A stretch of 64,000 nucleotides of DNA, taken from assembly GCF_013240295.1 (NCBI RefSeq), contig NZ_JABETK010000001.1:558001-622000 (forward strand), given 5' to 3'. The notes under the pieces are model-generated. The model made no database searches. It saw only the letters and a list, made by a program, of their open reading frames with translations, and was not told the DNA's origin. Below are positions 19,162-29,002 of the stretch, piece after piece; the stretch's first letter is position 1; each line of letters starts with the position of its first letter. Source of the stretch: Neoaquamicrobium sediminum (lineage in GTDB: Bacteria > Pseudomonadota > Alphaproteobacteria > Rhizobiales > Rhizobiaceae). The position numbers and the translations under genes are program-made.

Positions 19162-20328
19162 TCACAGCCCCCTCGCGATCAGCAGCTTCATGATCTCGTT
19201 GGTACCGCCGTAGATGCGCTGGACGCGGGCGTCGCGATACATGCGCGCTATCGGATATTCGTTCATGTAGCCGTAGCCACCATGAAGCTGCAGGCACTCA
19301 TCGACGACCTTGCATTGCAGGTCGGTCAGCCAGTATTTCGCCATCGAGGCGGTCGCCGGGTCGAGCCCGCCTTCGAGGTGACGCGCCACGCAGTCATTGT
19401 AGAAGACACGGCCGATGGTGGCCTCCGTCTTCAGTTCCGCCAGCTTGAACTGGGTATTCTGGAAGTCGATCACGGCCTTGCCGAAGGCCTTGCGTTCCTT
19501 GACATATTCGATGGTGACCGCCAGCGCCCGCTCGATCATGGCGATCGCCTGCGTGCCGATCAGCAGCCGCTCTTGGGGAAGCTGCTGCATGAGCTGGATG
19601 AAGCCCTGCCCTTCCTCATGACCCAGGAGGTTCGAGGTCGGAACCCGCACATCGTTGAAGAACAGCTCCGACGTGTCGTTGGACTTGAGCCCGACCTTGT
19701 CGAGGTTGCGGCCGCGCTCGAACCCGTCGGCATCGGCCGTCTCCAGCACGATCAGCGAGGTGCCCTTGGCGCCCTTCTCCGGGTCGGTCTTGGCGACGAC
19801 GATGATCAGATCGGCAAGCTGTCCGTTGGTGATGAACGTTTTGGACCCGTTGATGCGGTACTGGTTGCCGTCCTTCTCGGCGCGCGTCTTGACGCCCTGA
19901 AGGTCGGAGCCGGCGCCCGGTTCCGTCATCGCGATAGCGCCGATCATCTCGCCGGTCGCCAGTTTCGGCAGCCACTTCTTCTTCTGCTCGTCGGAGCCAT
20001 AGTGAAGAATGTAGGGCGCGACGATGGCGTTGTGCAGGGCAATGCCGAAACCATCGACGCCGACATGGCCGATCGCCTCGATGATGGCGCTCTCATGCGC
20101 GAAGGTTCCGCCCGAGCCGCCATATTCCTCGGGCATCGAAGCGCAGAGCAGGCCGTTGGCGCCCGCCTTCTCCCAGCTCTCGCGGTCGAACTTCTCGTTC
20201 TTCTCGAACTCCTCGTAGCGCGGCGCGATCTCTTCCGTCAGGAAACGGTTCGCCATGTCGTAGAGCATGCCGACTTCGTCGCCCGCCCAGGCGGGCCTTG
20301 GAAGACCGAGAATTTCTGCCGGTTGCAT
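19162..20328 (-). CDS. Acyl-CoA dehydrogenase
   Basis: 388 residues from MQPAEILGLPRPAW (ATG 20328); the longer open frame upstream has no family similarity. ACAD marks are AMTEPGAGSDLQGVKT (FAD/substrate loop), SKTFITNGQLADL, and the C-terminal catalytic glutamate region YGGTNEIMKLLIARGL. It introduces the alpha-beta double bond into acyl-CoA, passing electrons to ETF. It lies 68 bp after the first ACAD gene and two bases before the GST start, so it is part of the same operon. Confidence 0.93.
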   Translation of the reverse strand: MQPAEILGLPRPAWAGDEVGMLYDMANRFLTEEIAPRYEEFEKNEKFDRESWEKAGANGLLCASMPEEYGGSGGTFAHESAIIEAIGHVGVDGFGIALHNAIVAPYILHYGSDEQKKKWLPKLATGEMIGAIAMTEPGAGSDLQGVKTRAEKDGNQYRINGSKTFITNGQLADLIIVVAKTDPEKGAKGTSLIVLETADADGFERGRNLDKVGLKSNDTSELFFNDVRVPTSNLLGHEEGQGFIQLMQQLPQERLLIGTQAIAMIERALAVTIEYVKERKAFGKAVIDFQNTQFKLAELKTEATIGRVFYNDCVARHLEGGLDPATASMAKYWLTDLQCKVVDECLQLHGGYGYMNEYPIARMYRDARVQRIYGGTNEIMKLLIARGL

Positions 20329-20396
20329 CGCCACGAAGACCTCCCTGATACTCTTCCGCAAGACGTTCAAGCTTGAACAGACTGGTGGAATAGTCC

Positions 20397-22187
20397 CTAG
20401 AAGGCGTCCTCCGCAAGAGCCATCATCGAATCCGCGCCTGCCGAAATGCGTGCCAGGTGCGCCCCGGTCTCCGGCATGACGCGCTCCATGAAATAGCGGG
20501 CCGTGACCAGCTTGGTCTCGTGCAGCGGCGTTGCCGCGCCCGCCTCGATCTTCTCCTGCGCGACCTTGACCATGCGGGCCCACATATAGCCGAGCGCCAC
20601 GAGGCCGAAGAGGTGCAGGTAGTCGGTGGAGGCCGCACCCGCATTGTCGGGCTTCTGCATCGCGTTCTGCATCAGCCACATGGTTGCCGCCTGCAGATCG
20701 TTCAGCCCTTTCTTCAGCGCCTTGGTGAACGGCGCCATCTTCTCGTCGGCACGGTTCTCCTCGCAGAAGTCGCCGACTTCCTTGAAGAAGGCCTGCACCG
20801 CGCGGCCACCGTTGAGCGCCAGCTTGCGGCCGACGAGGTCGAGCGCCTGGATGCCGTTGGCACCCTCGTAAATCTGGGCGATGCGGGCGTCGCGCACGAA
20901 CTGGCTCATGCCGTGCTCTTCGATGTAGCCGTGGCCACCGAAAACCTGCTGCGCCATCACCGCATGCTCGAAGCCCTTGTCGGTCAGCACGCCCTTGATT
21001 ATCGGGGTCATCAGGCCGAGCAGGTCGTCAGCCGTCTGGCGGTCATTCTCGTCGCCCGAACGGTGCGCGACGTCGGACTTGAGCGCGGTCCACAGCACGA
21101 GCGCGCGGCCGGCCTCGTTGAACGCGCGCATCACCATCAACTTGCGGCGGATGTCCGGGTGGACGATGATCGGGTCGGCCTTCTTGTCAGGCGCCTTCGG
21201 ACCGGAGAGCGAACGGCCCTGGATACGCTCCCGCGCATAGGCCACGGCATTCTGATAGGCGATCTCGCCCATCGAAAGACCCTGCAGCCCGACGCCGAGG
21301 CGCGCCTCGTTCATCATCACGAACATGGCCTTGAGGCCGCCATTCTCCTGGCCGATCAGGAAGCCCTCCGCCTCGTCGTAGTTCATCACGCAGGTCGAGT
21401 TGCCGTGAATGCCCATCTTTTCCTCGATGGAGCCGCAGGACACCGCGTTGCGCTCGCCGGGGTTGCCATCGGCATCCAGCTTGAACTTCGGCACGATGAA
21501 CAGCGAGATGCCCTTCACGCCCTCCGGCGCGCCCTCGATGCGGGCCAGCACCAGATGGATGATGTTCTCGCTCATGTCGTGCTCGCCGGCCGAGATGAAA
21601 ATCTTCTGGCCGGAAATCTTGTAGCTGCCGTCGCCGGCAGGCACCGCCTTGGTGCGCAGCATGCCGAGATCGGTGCCGCAATGCGGCTCCGTCAGGTTCA
21701 TGGTGCCGGTCCAGACGCCGTCGGTCATCTTCGGCACGAAGGTCTGCTTCTGCTCGTCCGAGCCATGGGCGAGGATCGCGGCGATCGCACCCTGGGTGAG
21801 ACCCGGATACATCATCAGCGCCATGTTGGCCGAAGAGAGGTATTCGCCAAGCGCCGTGTGAACCGCATAGGGCAGGCCCTGCCCGCCATATTCGGCCGGC
21901 ACAGACAGGCCCATCCAGCCGCCTTCGCGATACTGGTCGTAGGCTTCCTTGAACCCCTTGGGCGTCGTCACCGAACCGTCGGCGTTGCGCGTGCAGCCCT
22001 GCTCGTCGCCCACACGGTTGAGCGGGTGCATGACGTTCTCGGCGAGCCTTGCCGCCTCTTCGAGGATCGCCTCGAGCACATCCGGCCCGGCATCCGAGAA
22101 GCCGGGTAGGTTGGCGTAGCGTTCATAGCCAAGCACATCATTGAGAACGAACAGCGTGTCCGCGACAGGCGCCTTGTAGGTCGGCAT
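20397..22187 (-). CDS. Acyl-CoA dehydrogenase family protein (large, C-terminal extended)
   Basis: 596 residues from MPTYKAPVADTLFVLND, with GGAGG close before ATG 22187. It is longer than classic ACADs. The extra C-terminal helical region (after about 470, EVGDFCEENRADEKMAPFTKALKK) is typical of the DmdC/FadE-like subgroup. Core motifs are NLTEPHCGTDLGMLRTKA, SAGEHDMSENIIHLVLAR and YEGANGIQALDLVGRKL. It is the first gene of the beta-oxidation operon; the promoter region carries the 28-bp palindrome. Substrate chain length cannot be read from sequence. Confidence 0.92.
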   Translation of the reverse strand: MPTYKAPVADTLFVLNDVLGYERYANLPGFSDAGPDVLEAILEEAARLAENVMHPLNRVGDEQGCTRNADGSVTTPKGFKEAYDQYREGGWMGLSVPAEYGGQGLPYAVHTALGEYLSSANMALMMYPGLTQGAIAAILAHGSDEQKQTFVPKMTDGVWTGTMNLTEPHCGTDLGMLRTKAVPAGDGSYKISGQKIFISAGEHDMSENIIHLVLARIEGAPEGVKGISLFIVPKFKLDADGNPGERNAVSCGSIEEKMGIHGNSTCVMNYDEAEGFLIGQENGGLKAMFVMMNEARLGVGLQGLSMGEIAYQNAVAYARERIQGRSLSGPKAPDKKADPIIVHPDIRRKLMVMRAFNEAGRALVLWTALKSDVAHRSGDENDRQTADDLLGLMTPIIKGVLTDKGFEHAVMAQQVFGGHGYIEEHGMSQFVRDARIAQIYEGANGIQALDLVGRKLALNGGRAVQAFFKEVGDFCEENRADEKMAPFTKALKKGLNDLQAATMWLMQNAMQKPDNAGAASTDYLHLFGLVALGYMWARMVKVAQEKIEAGAATPLHETKLVTARYFMERVMPETGAHLARISAGADSMMALAEDAF

Positions 22188-22270
22188 GAAAAGTCCTCCA
22201 GAGGTCGGGCAGATCTTCACCGCGCGGGATCGTTCCACGGCGAAGCCAGGATCGAAAGACACATTAACAA

Positions 22271-22298
22271 CAATTGACGTTTGCGTAAACGTCAATTG
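22271..22298. promoter_or_regulatory. 28-bp perfect palindrome, probable MerR/LiuR-type operator
   Basis: Twelve-base arms CAATTGACGTTT and AAACGTCAATTG are separated by GCGT. It sits 84 bases ahead of the first acyl-CoA dehydrogenase ATG and overlaps a possible -35 (TTGACG on the minus strand). The core TGACGTTTACGCAAACGTCA, read on the minus strand, recurs exactly at 37838-37857. The nearby MerR gene is the natural candidate binder. Confidence 0.75.
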
Positions 22299-22474
22299 TA
22301 AGGATGCGGCAATTTTCCACGCGGGTTTCACCCTGTCGGGCGTCTGTCACAAGGTCGCGCTAAGTGGCCGCATTCTCCATTGGAACCAGACCATGCAGAC
22401 AGGCGACATAACACTGCGCCCGCACCGCCCCGACACACGGGAGATGCTCTGGAAGCCGGCGCGCTGACCAAAAG

Positions 22475-22505
22475 AAAAGGGGCCGCTTGAAGCGGCCCCT
22501 TTTTT
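22475..22505 (-). terminator. Bidirectional intrinsic terminator after the merR gene
   Basis: GGGGCCGC (22479-22486) and GCGGCCCC (22492-22499) form an 8-bp GC stem. T runs follow on both strands: TTTTTT after it on plus, TTTTCTTT on minus. It ends the minus-strand MerR transcript, whose stop is at 22529. Confidence 0.85.
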
Positions 22506-22528
22506 CAAATTTCAAGCAATGCGGGGCC

Positions 22529-22969
22529 TTAGGCCGCTGCGCCCTGTCGTGCAGCCAGCGCCGAGCGCCACGTGTTCATCGCGCTTTTCAGGTCGCCGAT
22601 CGCGTCCTCGATGGCGAGGCGCTGCTTCTCCAGCCGGCCGAGCTGGCGCTCGGACTTGTCGAGCAGCGTACGAAGCTGCTTCACGTTGCCGGAATCGGGA
22701 TCATACATGTCCATGATCTGCTTGACCTCGCGGAGCGAGAAACCGACCTTTCGGCCGAGCATGATCAGCTTCAGGCGGGTCACGTCACGCTGCGTGTAGA
22801 GGCGCGTATTGCCCTCGCGCTTAGGGTTCAGCAGACCCTTGTCCTCGTAGAAGCGAAGGGTGCGCAGCGTCACGTCAAACTGCTTGGCCATGTCGCCAAT
22901 ACGTATGTACCCGTCGGAAAGCTCCGACGCATTGGCCATGCTTTCGCCGGCCGGCCTCATGTTCATCAT
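22529..22969 (-). CDS. MerR-family transcriptional regulator (LiuR-like)
   Basis: 146 residues from ATG 22969 (GGGGA eight bases upstream; a second ATG follows at once). The MerR helix-turn-helix is YIRIGDMAKQFDVTLRTLRFYEDKGLL (about 20-46), then the wing KREGNTRLYTQRDVTRL, and a dimerising coiled coil (about 95-135, LLDKSERQLGRLEKQRLAIED). It lacks the metal-binding cysteines of MerR/CueR. In proteobacteria such regulators (LiuR) control branched-chain and fatty acid oxidation. Position beside the operon and the palindrome support that role, which is inferred. Confidence 0.86.
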   Translation of the reverse strand: MMNMRPAGESMANASELSDGYIRIGDMAKQFDVTLRTLRFYEDKGLLNPKREGNTRLYTQRDVTRLKLIMLGRKVGFSLREVKQIMDMYDPDSGNVKQLRTLLDKSERQLGRLEKQRLAIEDAIGDLKSAMNTWRSALAARQGAAA

Positions 22970-23384
22970 TTCACAATTCCCCGTGGGTTGCGCTTCGGCT
23001 CGCCGGAAGCGCCGATTGGATGCGAGTGGGGCGAACAAGCATCCGATCAAGTGGACCAAACGTCGAAACGAACCGCAACGCGCGGCCCGTCAGTTGGCGC
23101 GCATATAGGCGCATATAAGTTATGCTGCAAGTGCGAAATCCTGCCGCAGGCAGTGCGCTCCGCAGGCAGCAATAAGCGAAATGGTAATTTAGGTTAACGG
23201 CTTGTTTACCACGTTCGGGGAATTGTGCGCAGGACGAAGTCCCGTGGTTATCCTGTTTTTTGTTGCTTACGGAGCCTTCCGCCGAGGGAAGCCCGGTCAT
23301 GCCGATATCGGCAAAAGGGCAACCGTCGGAAAAGAGTGAAGCAACCCCCGGCCTTCCGGCTATCAAGCGGCGACGGACGTTTCG
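22970..23384. other. 415-bp intergenic region, merR / podJ-like
   Basis: Divergent promoter region. It contains a CtrA-like site (listed separately) and is comparatively AT-rich around 23160-23290. No coding frame or RNA gene is supported. Confidence 0.5.
23194..23208 (+). promoter_or_regulatory. CtrA-like binding site upstream of the podJ-like gene
   Basis: TTAA, seven bases (CGGCTTG), TTTA followed by CC matches the alphaproteobacterial CtrA consensus TTAA-N7-TTAAC with one mismatch in the second half. It lies 177 bases before the podJ-like start. Cell-cycle control of polar factors by CtrA is established in Caulobacter; here it is inferred. Confidence 0.45.
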
Positions 23385-26300
23385 ATGAACAACAGACGCT
23401 CCTATCTCGATTCGATCAACGCGGGCCGCAGGCGCAGGGCCAGCACTTCGCTCGAAGACATTGCCAGCAGCCTGGACGAGCTGGAAACGCGGATACGCAG
23501 ACCTCTCGAAGATCAACGCGATCCCTATCGCCAGGGGCCGCGTGACACCCATCCCGATCAGTATGAACGCGCCTGGCGCGAGGATCGCCTATCGACTGCC
23601 GATCTTTCCTCGGAGTTGAACGCGCTTCGCCGCGACTTGCGCGACCAGATGGGTTCCGGGCTGCGCCGGGAGTTTACCGCGCTCAAGCAGGAAATCGAGG
23701 ACGCAATGCAACGTTCGGGGCCGGTTGGCCAGACTGCAGACCTGAGCGCCGAGTTCGAACGCCTGTCCGGCATGATCCACAAGCTCGCCGAACAGAGTGA
23801 CGACCGTCAGGTCAACATGCTGCGCCTCGAGATGGAGCAGGTGAAAAACGCGTTGGGCAAGCTGGCGCGGGAAGACACCGTGCAATCCTACGATCGCCGA
23901 TGGAGCGAACTCGACCAGCGCTGGAGCAACATTGCCAGCCAGGTCGCCAATGTCGGTGGCGGCAACGCGGACGACCCTGCTTTGCAGGCGCTCAGCGCGC
24001 GCCTCGAGCAGATCGGCGACGCCGTCAACGCACTGCCGACCTCTGTCACGCTGCGCTCGCTCGAAGACAAGATGAAGATCCTGGCGACGACCGTCGACCA
24101 GTTCGCACACCAGCAGGACCGGATCGGACCGGAAGCGCTCGACGCGATCGAAGAGCGGCTGGACGAGATTTCCCGTGCCGTGGCAGCCTCTTCGGGCGCC
24201 GGCCGTCCAACGGCGTTCGATCCGGAACCGTTCGAGCGCATCGAGGCGCGAATCTCAGCGTTGGCCCGCCAGCTCGAAGACTCCGCTGTAGACAACCAGT
24301 CCGGCGTGCTTGTGGATCAGCTCGCCGCACTCTCCAGTCGTATCGAGGACATCTCCCAGCGCGTCGACCTGCCCGAGCAGGTTATCGAGCGCTTGGCCGA
24401 GCGGATCGACACGATCTCCTACAAGCTTGAGCAGGCTCCGGCTCAACCGGACATGGACCACGTTTTCCGTGGGCTCGACGATCGTTTCGCTTCCATCTCC
24501 GCGATGCTCGAGCAGCGTCACGAGGATTCCGTCGCGCAGGGTCAGGTTCTGTTCAGCGATCTGGAGCGCAGGCTGGAAAGCGTGGCCGCGCGCATTGACA
24601 ACTCCGGTGCCGATGCTGCCCACGACGCCCGTTTCATCGAGGCGATGGACGCGCGCTTTGCCGATCTCGCCGCGCGGCTGGAACAGCAGCCTGCTGCGCC
24701 GGCGGACGAACAGGCTATCCGTTCGCTGGAAGCACGCATGGACACTATGTCCAGCAAGCTCGAATCCTCGCTGCTGCAAGCCCGGCATCGACAAGGACCT
24801 TATCCGCAGCCTGGAATCGCAGATCGCTGACCTCACATCACACCTTTCAAAGCCTTCGCCGGCCAGCGCAGACGAAGACATCCGTCCGCGGCTCGACAAG
24901 ATCGAACAGTCCATCGTCGAAAGCCGCCGGGATGTGATCGAGGCGGCAAGACAGGCTGCCGAGGAAACGGTTCGCCATTTTGCGAGCACGGGCAGCGAGG
25001 GACCGCTGGTCGCGGGGCTCGTTGACGATCTGAAATCGCTGGAAGCGCTTACACGCCGCTCTGACGATCGCAACGCGAAGACGTTCGAGGCCATCCACGA
25101 TACGCTCCTGAAGATCGTCGGCAGGCTCGGCACGATAGAGGCTGGCGGCGCGGCCGAACCAAAGCCTGCGGCGACGCCGCGCCAGACCCTTCTCGACGCC
25201 GACAGGACTCCGTCGCTCGAGCCTTCGAACGAGGCGTTGCCAATGGCTGCCACGAACGAAGTGGCTCCACCTGCAAGCGAGAAAGATACGGGCCGCACTG
25301 CCAGGCGAACCGCCGCGGCAGCCGCGGCACAGGCGGCCGCCGATGCCCTGCGCGACGATGCAGACGGAGCCAGCGCGAAAGCAGCCGGCGGACGCGTTTC
25401 GATGCTCGGCGGCTTGACGCGCGCGCTCTCGGGTCGCAAGACCAGCGCCAGCGAACAGGAACATCAGCCCCTTGCTGGTGACGCACAGGACGCCTCGCAG
25501 GCCGACAGTGTTGCGCCAAACGTCGAACTTGACAGCCGCCTGGACCCCGAGTTGGCGAACCAGCCGCTCGAGCCAGGCTCCGGAGCACCGGACCTGAACG
25601 CCATCATGAAGCGGGTGCGCGACGAGCGCGGTCAACCGCCAAAGCCCGGCGCCGACGCGGACACTGCCAAGGCTGACTTCATCGCCGCGGCGCGACGGGC
25701 TGCCCAGGCAGCAGCCGCTGAGGCCGAGATCATGAAGCGGCGGCCGGCAACCAAGGCGAAATCCGGTGGGTTCAGCCTCGGAGGTCTCCTCAAGCGCCGC
25801 CGCAAGCCGGTGCTGATGGGCGTTGCCGCAATCCTGATAGCCCTGGCCGGGCTACAGATCGGCCGGACCGTGATCGGAGGCAGCAGCGATGAGCCTGTTG
25901 CCGAAGCGCCAGCGCCGACCTCCGCACCTCTGGTTGCCGAAGCGGTTGAACCGGAGATGATCGCAGACGCGCCGGATCAGCCCGTGCGCATGGCCGGCGA
26001 AGAAGCGCCCGAAGCCAGCGACGCGATGATGACAACGGAAGCGCCGCAGGCGACCCAAGCTGCCTCAACGGACTGGCTCGAAGCCGACGCGGCCGCGCCA
26101 TTGCCTGTCGAGGCTGAGGAGCAGCAACAGGAAGCAGCAGCCGCGCAGCCGGCCGAGATCGAGGAAAGCACCGCTCCGGCAGAGGAAACAACCGCCGAGA
26201 TCGCGAGCATACCCGATGCCAGCGAGGAGGCCGTTGCGGCCATCCCCGTCGATGCCGGCCCGATCGCGCTGCGCGAGGCCGCCGCCGCCGGTGATCCCAA

Positions 26301-27087
26301 GGCGCTCTACCAGATCGGCAATCGTTACGCGGAAGGCCGCGGAACCCAGGAAGACATGGCCAAGGCGGCCGAGTGGTACCAGAAGGCGGCCGACCAGGGG
26401 CTGGCCCCTGCCCAGTACCGCATCGGCAACCTCTACGAGAAGGGCATTGGCGTCGAACGCGATGTGAAGGCGGCCAAGACCTGGTATCAGCTTGCGGCGG
26501 CACAGGGCAACGCCAGCGCCATGCACAATCTCGCCGTGCTCAATGCCATGGGCGCTGACGGCACGACCGACAACGATACGGCCGCGCGCTGGTTTGCCGA
26601 GGCAGCCGAATTCGGAGTGCAGGACAGCCAGTTCAACCTCGGCATCCTGGCGGCCAAGGGCGTCGGCATGCAGCAGAACCTCGAGGAAGCCTATAAGTGG
26701 TTCGCTCTGGTTGCCAAGGCCGGAGACAAGGACGCGGCCGCCAAGCGCGACGAGGTTGCCAAGGCACTGCGCCCCGAGCAGCTCGAGAATGCCCGTGCAG
26801 CGGTGGAACTCTGGCGCGCCAAGCCCGTCGATGCCGAAGCGAACACGGTCGAGGTTCCCGATAGCTGGAGCGAAGGCGAGGAGGTCACAGCCAGCGTCGA
26901 CATGAAGCAGGCCGTCCGCAACATCCAGACAATCCTGAACAAGAACGGTTACGAGGCCGGCTCCGCCGACGGTGTCATGGGCGCGAAGACCAAGGCTGCG
27001 ATCGCCGCATTCCAGGGTGACAACGGGATGAAAGCCACCGGCGAAGTCGACGAGCCGACAGTGCGCGCGCTGCTGGAACGCCGCTAA
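23385..27087 (+). pseudogene. PodJ-like polar localisation protein, Sel1 and peptidoglycan-binding domains (frameshifted)
   Basis: The repaired product is about 1,233 residues. The cytoplasmic part (1-800) is coiled coil, dense in SLEDKMKILA-, LDEISRAV- and LESRIxxL-type heptads, then an Ala-rich linker. One membrane helix lies near 808-826 (VLMGVAAILIALAGLQIG). The periplasmic part has an acidic linker, about four Sel1 repeats (960-1125, e.g. ALYQIGNRYAEGRGTQEDMA) and a C-terminal PG_binding_1 domain (QTILNKNGYEAGSADGVMG). This is the PodJ architecture of polar organisers. The frame shifts once (+1 or -2) at about 24770-24790, after LESSLLQ, resuming at GIDKDLIRSLESQ. A CtrA-like site precedes it. 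Confidence 0.82.
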
Positions 27088-27260
27088 TTGCGACACGGCG
27101 CGCCGCTTTAGCGCAAATACCTGCAAATCCCGGAGTTTTTCGGGATTCAATCGCCTTCGGGCGTTTGACTTCGTGGACTTGTCGGCGCAAGAACGGGGTA
27201 CCGTCCTGGTCCGCTTCGAAAGCAGGAACGGTTCCAGGGTCCGGACACGAATAGTCGAGC

Positions 27261-28190
27261 TTGGCGGTGGGCATCTATCTCCCGATCGCGGAAATGTCGG
27301 TCAACATGGTCGTGCTTCTGGCCATGGGTGCTGCGGTGGGCTTCCTGTCGGGCTTGTTCGGTGTGGGCGGCGGATTTCTCATCACGCCGCTGCTGATCTT
27401 CTACAATATTCCGCCGGCAATCGCCGTCGCCACGGGTGCGAACCAGGTTATCGCCTCGTCCACCTCTGGCGCGCTTTCGCACTTCAAGAAGGGCACTATA
27501 GACTTCAAGCTCGGGACGGTGCTTCTGGCTGGCGGTGTCGTCGGCTCTACCGTCGGCGTATGGGTGTTCTCGCTGCTGCGTAGCGTCGGCCAGCTCGATC
27601 TCTTCGTCTCGCTGCTCTATGTCGCGCTCCTTGGCACTGTCGGCACCATGATGCTGATCGAGAGCGTGCGCGCGATGCGCCGGGCAGCGGGCGGCGCGGT
27701 TCCATCGCTGCGCAAGCCCGGCCAGCACAACTGGATCCACCGCCTGCCACTCAAGATGCGCTTCCGCGCTTCCAAGCTGTTTGTCAGCGTTATCCCCGTG
27801 CTCGGGCTGGGGGCAATTATCGGTTTCCTCGCCTCGATCATGGGCGTGGGCGGCGGCTTCATCATGGTGCCAGCCCTGATCTACCTGCTGAAAGTGCCGA
27901 CAAACGTGGTTATCGGCACCTCGCTGTTCCAGATCGTCTTCACCGCCGCCTACACCACGATCGTGCACGCTACCACCAACCAGACGGTCGACGTGGTGCT
28001 GGCATTCCTCCTGATGATCGGTGGCGTTGCCGGCGCGCAGTACGGCGCCAAGGCGGGACAGAAACTGCGCGGCGAGCAATTGCGCGCACTACTCGCACTG
28101 CTGGTGGTAGCGGTGGCGCTGCGGCTGGCGTTCGACCTCTTCGTGCGTCCGAACTCGCTCTATTCCCTGTCTTCGCTGTCGGGGATCTGA
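27261..28190 (+). CDS. Sulfite exporter TauE/SafE family membrane protein
   Basis: 309 residues with about eight membrane helices. The two family repeats each carry a glycine motif: SGLFGVGGGFLITPLLI (about residue 30) and IMGVGGGFIMVPALIYL (about 195). The family exports sulfite, sulfoacetate or related anions. The start is TTG 27261 or GTG 27267; neither has a strong ribosome site. It is followed within four bases by the TIGR02186 gene, a frequent partnership in Rhizobiales that suggests a shared membrane function. Confidence 0.87.
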   Translation: MAVGIYLPIAEMSVNMVVLLAMGAAVGFLSGLFGVGGGFLITPLLIFYNIPPAIAVATGANQVIASSTSGALSHFKKGTIDFKLGTVLLAGGVVGSTVGVWVFSLLRSVGQLDLFVSLLYVALLGTVGTMMLIESVRAMRRAAGGAVPSLRKPGQHNWIHRLPLKMRFRASKLFVSVIPVLGLGAIIGFLASIMGVGGGFIMVPALIYLLKVPTNVVIGTSLFQIVFTAAYTTIVHATTNQTVDVVLAFLLMIGGVAGAQYGAKAGQKLRGEQLRALLALLVVAVALRLAFDLFVRPNSLYSLSSLSGI

Positions 28191-28193
28191 AGC

Positions 28194-28997
28194 ATGTCTG
28201 TCGTTCGCCTCCCAGCACTTGCCGGCACGCTGATGGCGATCCTGCTGCCGCTGATGCCGGCCGCGGCTCAGGCACCGGAGACCACCAATCCGGAGAACAT
28301 CCAGATCGGCCTCTCCACCGACCGCGTGTCGATCACGGCAGACTTCTCCGGTGCCGATCTGACCATCTTCGGCGCGCTGGACAATGCCGATCCGCTGGTA
28401 TCGCGCCACGGCCGCTACGATGTCATCGTGGTGCTGGAAGGTCCGCCCCGCCCCGTCGTCGTGCGCAAGAAGAACCGCGTGCTCGGCATGTGGATCAACA
28501 CCCAGTCGGAGACCTTCGTCAGCGTTCCGGTATCCTATTCCGTCGCTACCACGCGTGCCTGGCAGGACGTGACCAATCCGGCGAGCTATCGTCAGATGGC
28601 GCTGGGAGCCGACAACATAACCCTGATACCGGCCGACAAGACTGGCGATGCGGAAACGATTGCCGAGTTCACTGCCGCTCTGCGTGAGCGCAAGAAGGCG
28701 TCCGAGCTGTTCAGCGAGCGCGTCGGCGGTGTGCATTTCCTGTCGCAAAGTCTGTTCCGGGCGACGCTGCACCTTGCACCCAACGTGCCGGTCGGCACGC
28801 ACAGGGCGCGCGCCTTCCTTTTCAAGAACGGTGCTTTCATCGACGAAAGCTCCGCGCAGCTCTCGATCCAGAAGGCCGGTTTCGAGCAGCGCCTGTTCCG
28901 CGCCGCGCAGGAGAACAGCTTTCTGTACGGCGTCGCCGCCGTTGCGTTGGCCTTTCTCACCGGATGGGTCGGCCGCGTGGTCTTCCGCAAGGACTGA
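28194..28997 (+). CDS. TIGR02186 family protein (secreted, membrane-anchored)
   Basis: 267 residues. It has an N-terminal signal peptide (LAGTLMAILLPLMPAAAQA), a periplasmic beta-rich body (ENIQIGLSTDRVSITADFSGADLTIFGALD), and a C-terminal membrane helix (FLYGVAAVALAFLTGWVGRVVF) with a short cytoplasmic tail. Function is unknown. It is regularly found next to TauE/SafE exporters, as here, and may assist the exporter from the periplasm. The helix-anchor arrangement is seen; the partnership is inferred from adjacency. Confidence 0.82.
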   Translation: MSVVRLPALAGTLMAILLPLMPAAAQAPETTNPENIQIGLSTDRVSITADFSGADLTIFGALDNADPLVSRHGRYDVIVVLEGPPRPVVVRKKNRVLGMWINTQSETFVSVPVSYSVATTRAWQDVTNPASYRQMALGADNITLIPADKTGDAETIAEFTAALRERKKASELFSERVGGVHFLSQSLFRATLHLAPNVPVGTHRARAFLFKNGAFIDESSAQLSIQKAGFEQRLFRAAQENSFLYGVAAVALAFLTGWVGRVVFRKD

Positions 28998-29002
28998 CCG
29001 GC

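Larger units (their letters stand above)
22188..22528. other. Intergenic region: operon promoter, operator and terminator
   Basis: This stretch between the beta-oxidation operon and the MerR gene holds the palindromic operator (22271-22298) and the MerR terminator (22475-22505). A 24-codon open frame (22393-22467, MQTGDITLRPHRPDTREML...) lies just before the terminator on the plus strand. It lacks a convincing ribosome site and I do not call it a gene. Confidence 0.5.

Noticed and set aside
20457..22109. 550-codon plus-strand open frame opposite the large acyl-CoA dehydrogenase
   Set aside because: Shadow frame; the minus strand carries the ACAD motifs.
22393..22467. 24-codon small protein between the operator and terminator
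   Set aside because: No convincing ribosome site and no coding signal; the terminator is explained by the minus-strand merR gene.
24255..25439. 394-codon Ser/Arg-rich minus-strand frame inside the podJ-like gene
   Set aside because: Antisense of a heptad-rich coding region; composition typical of shadows.
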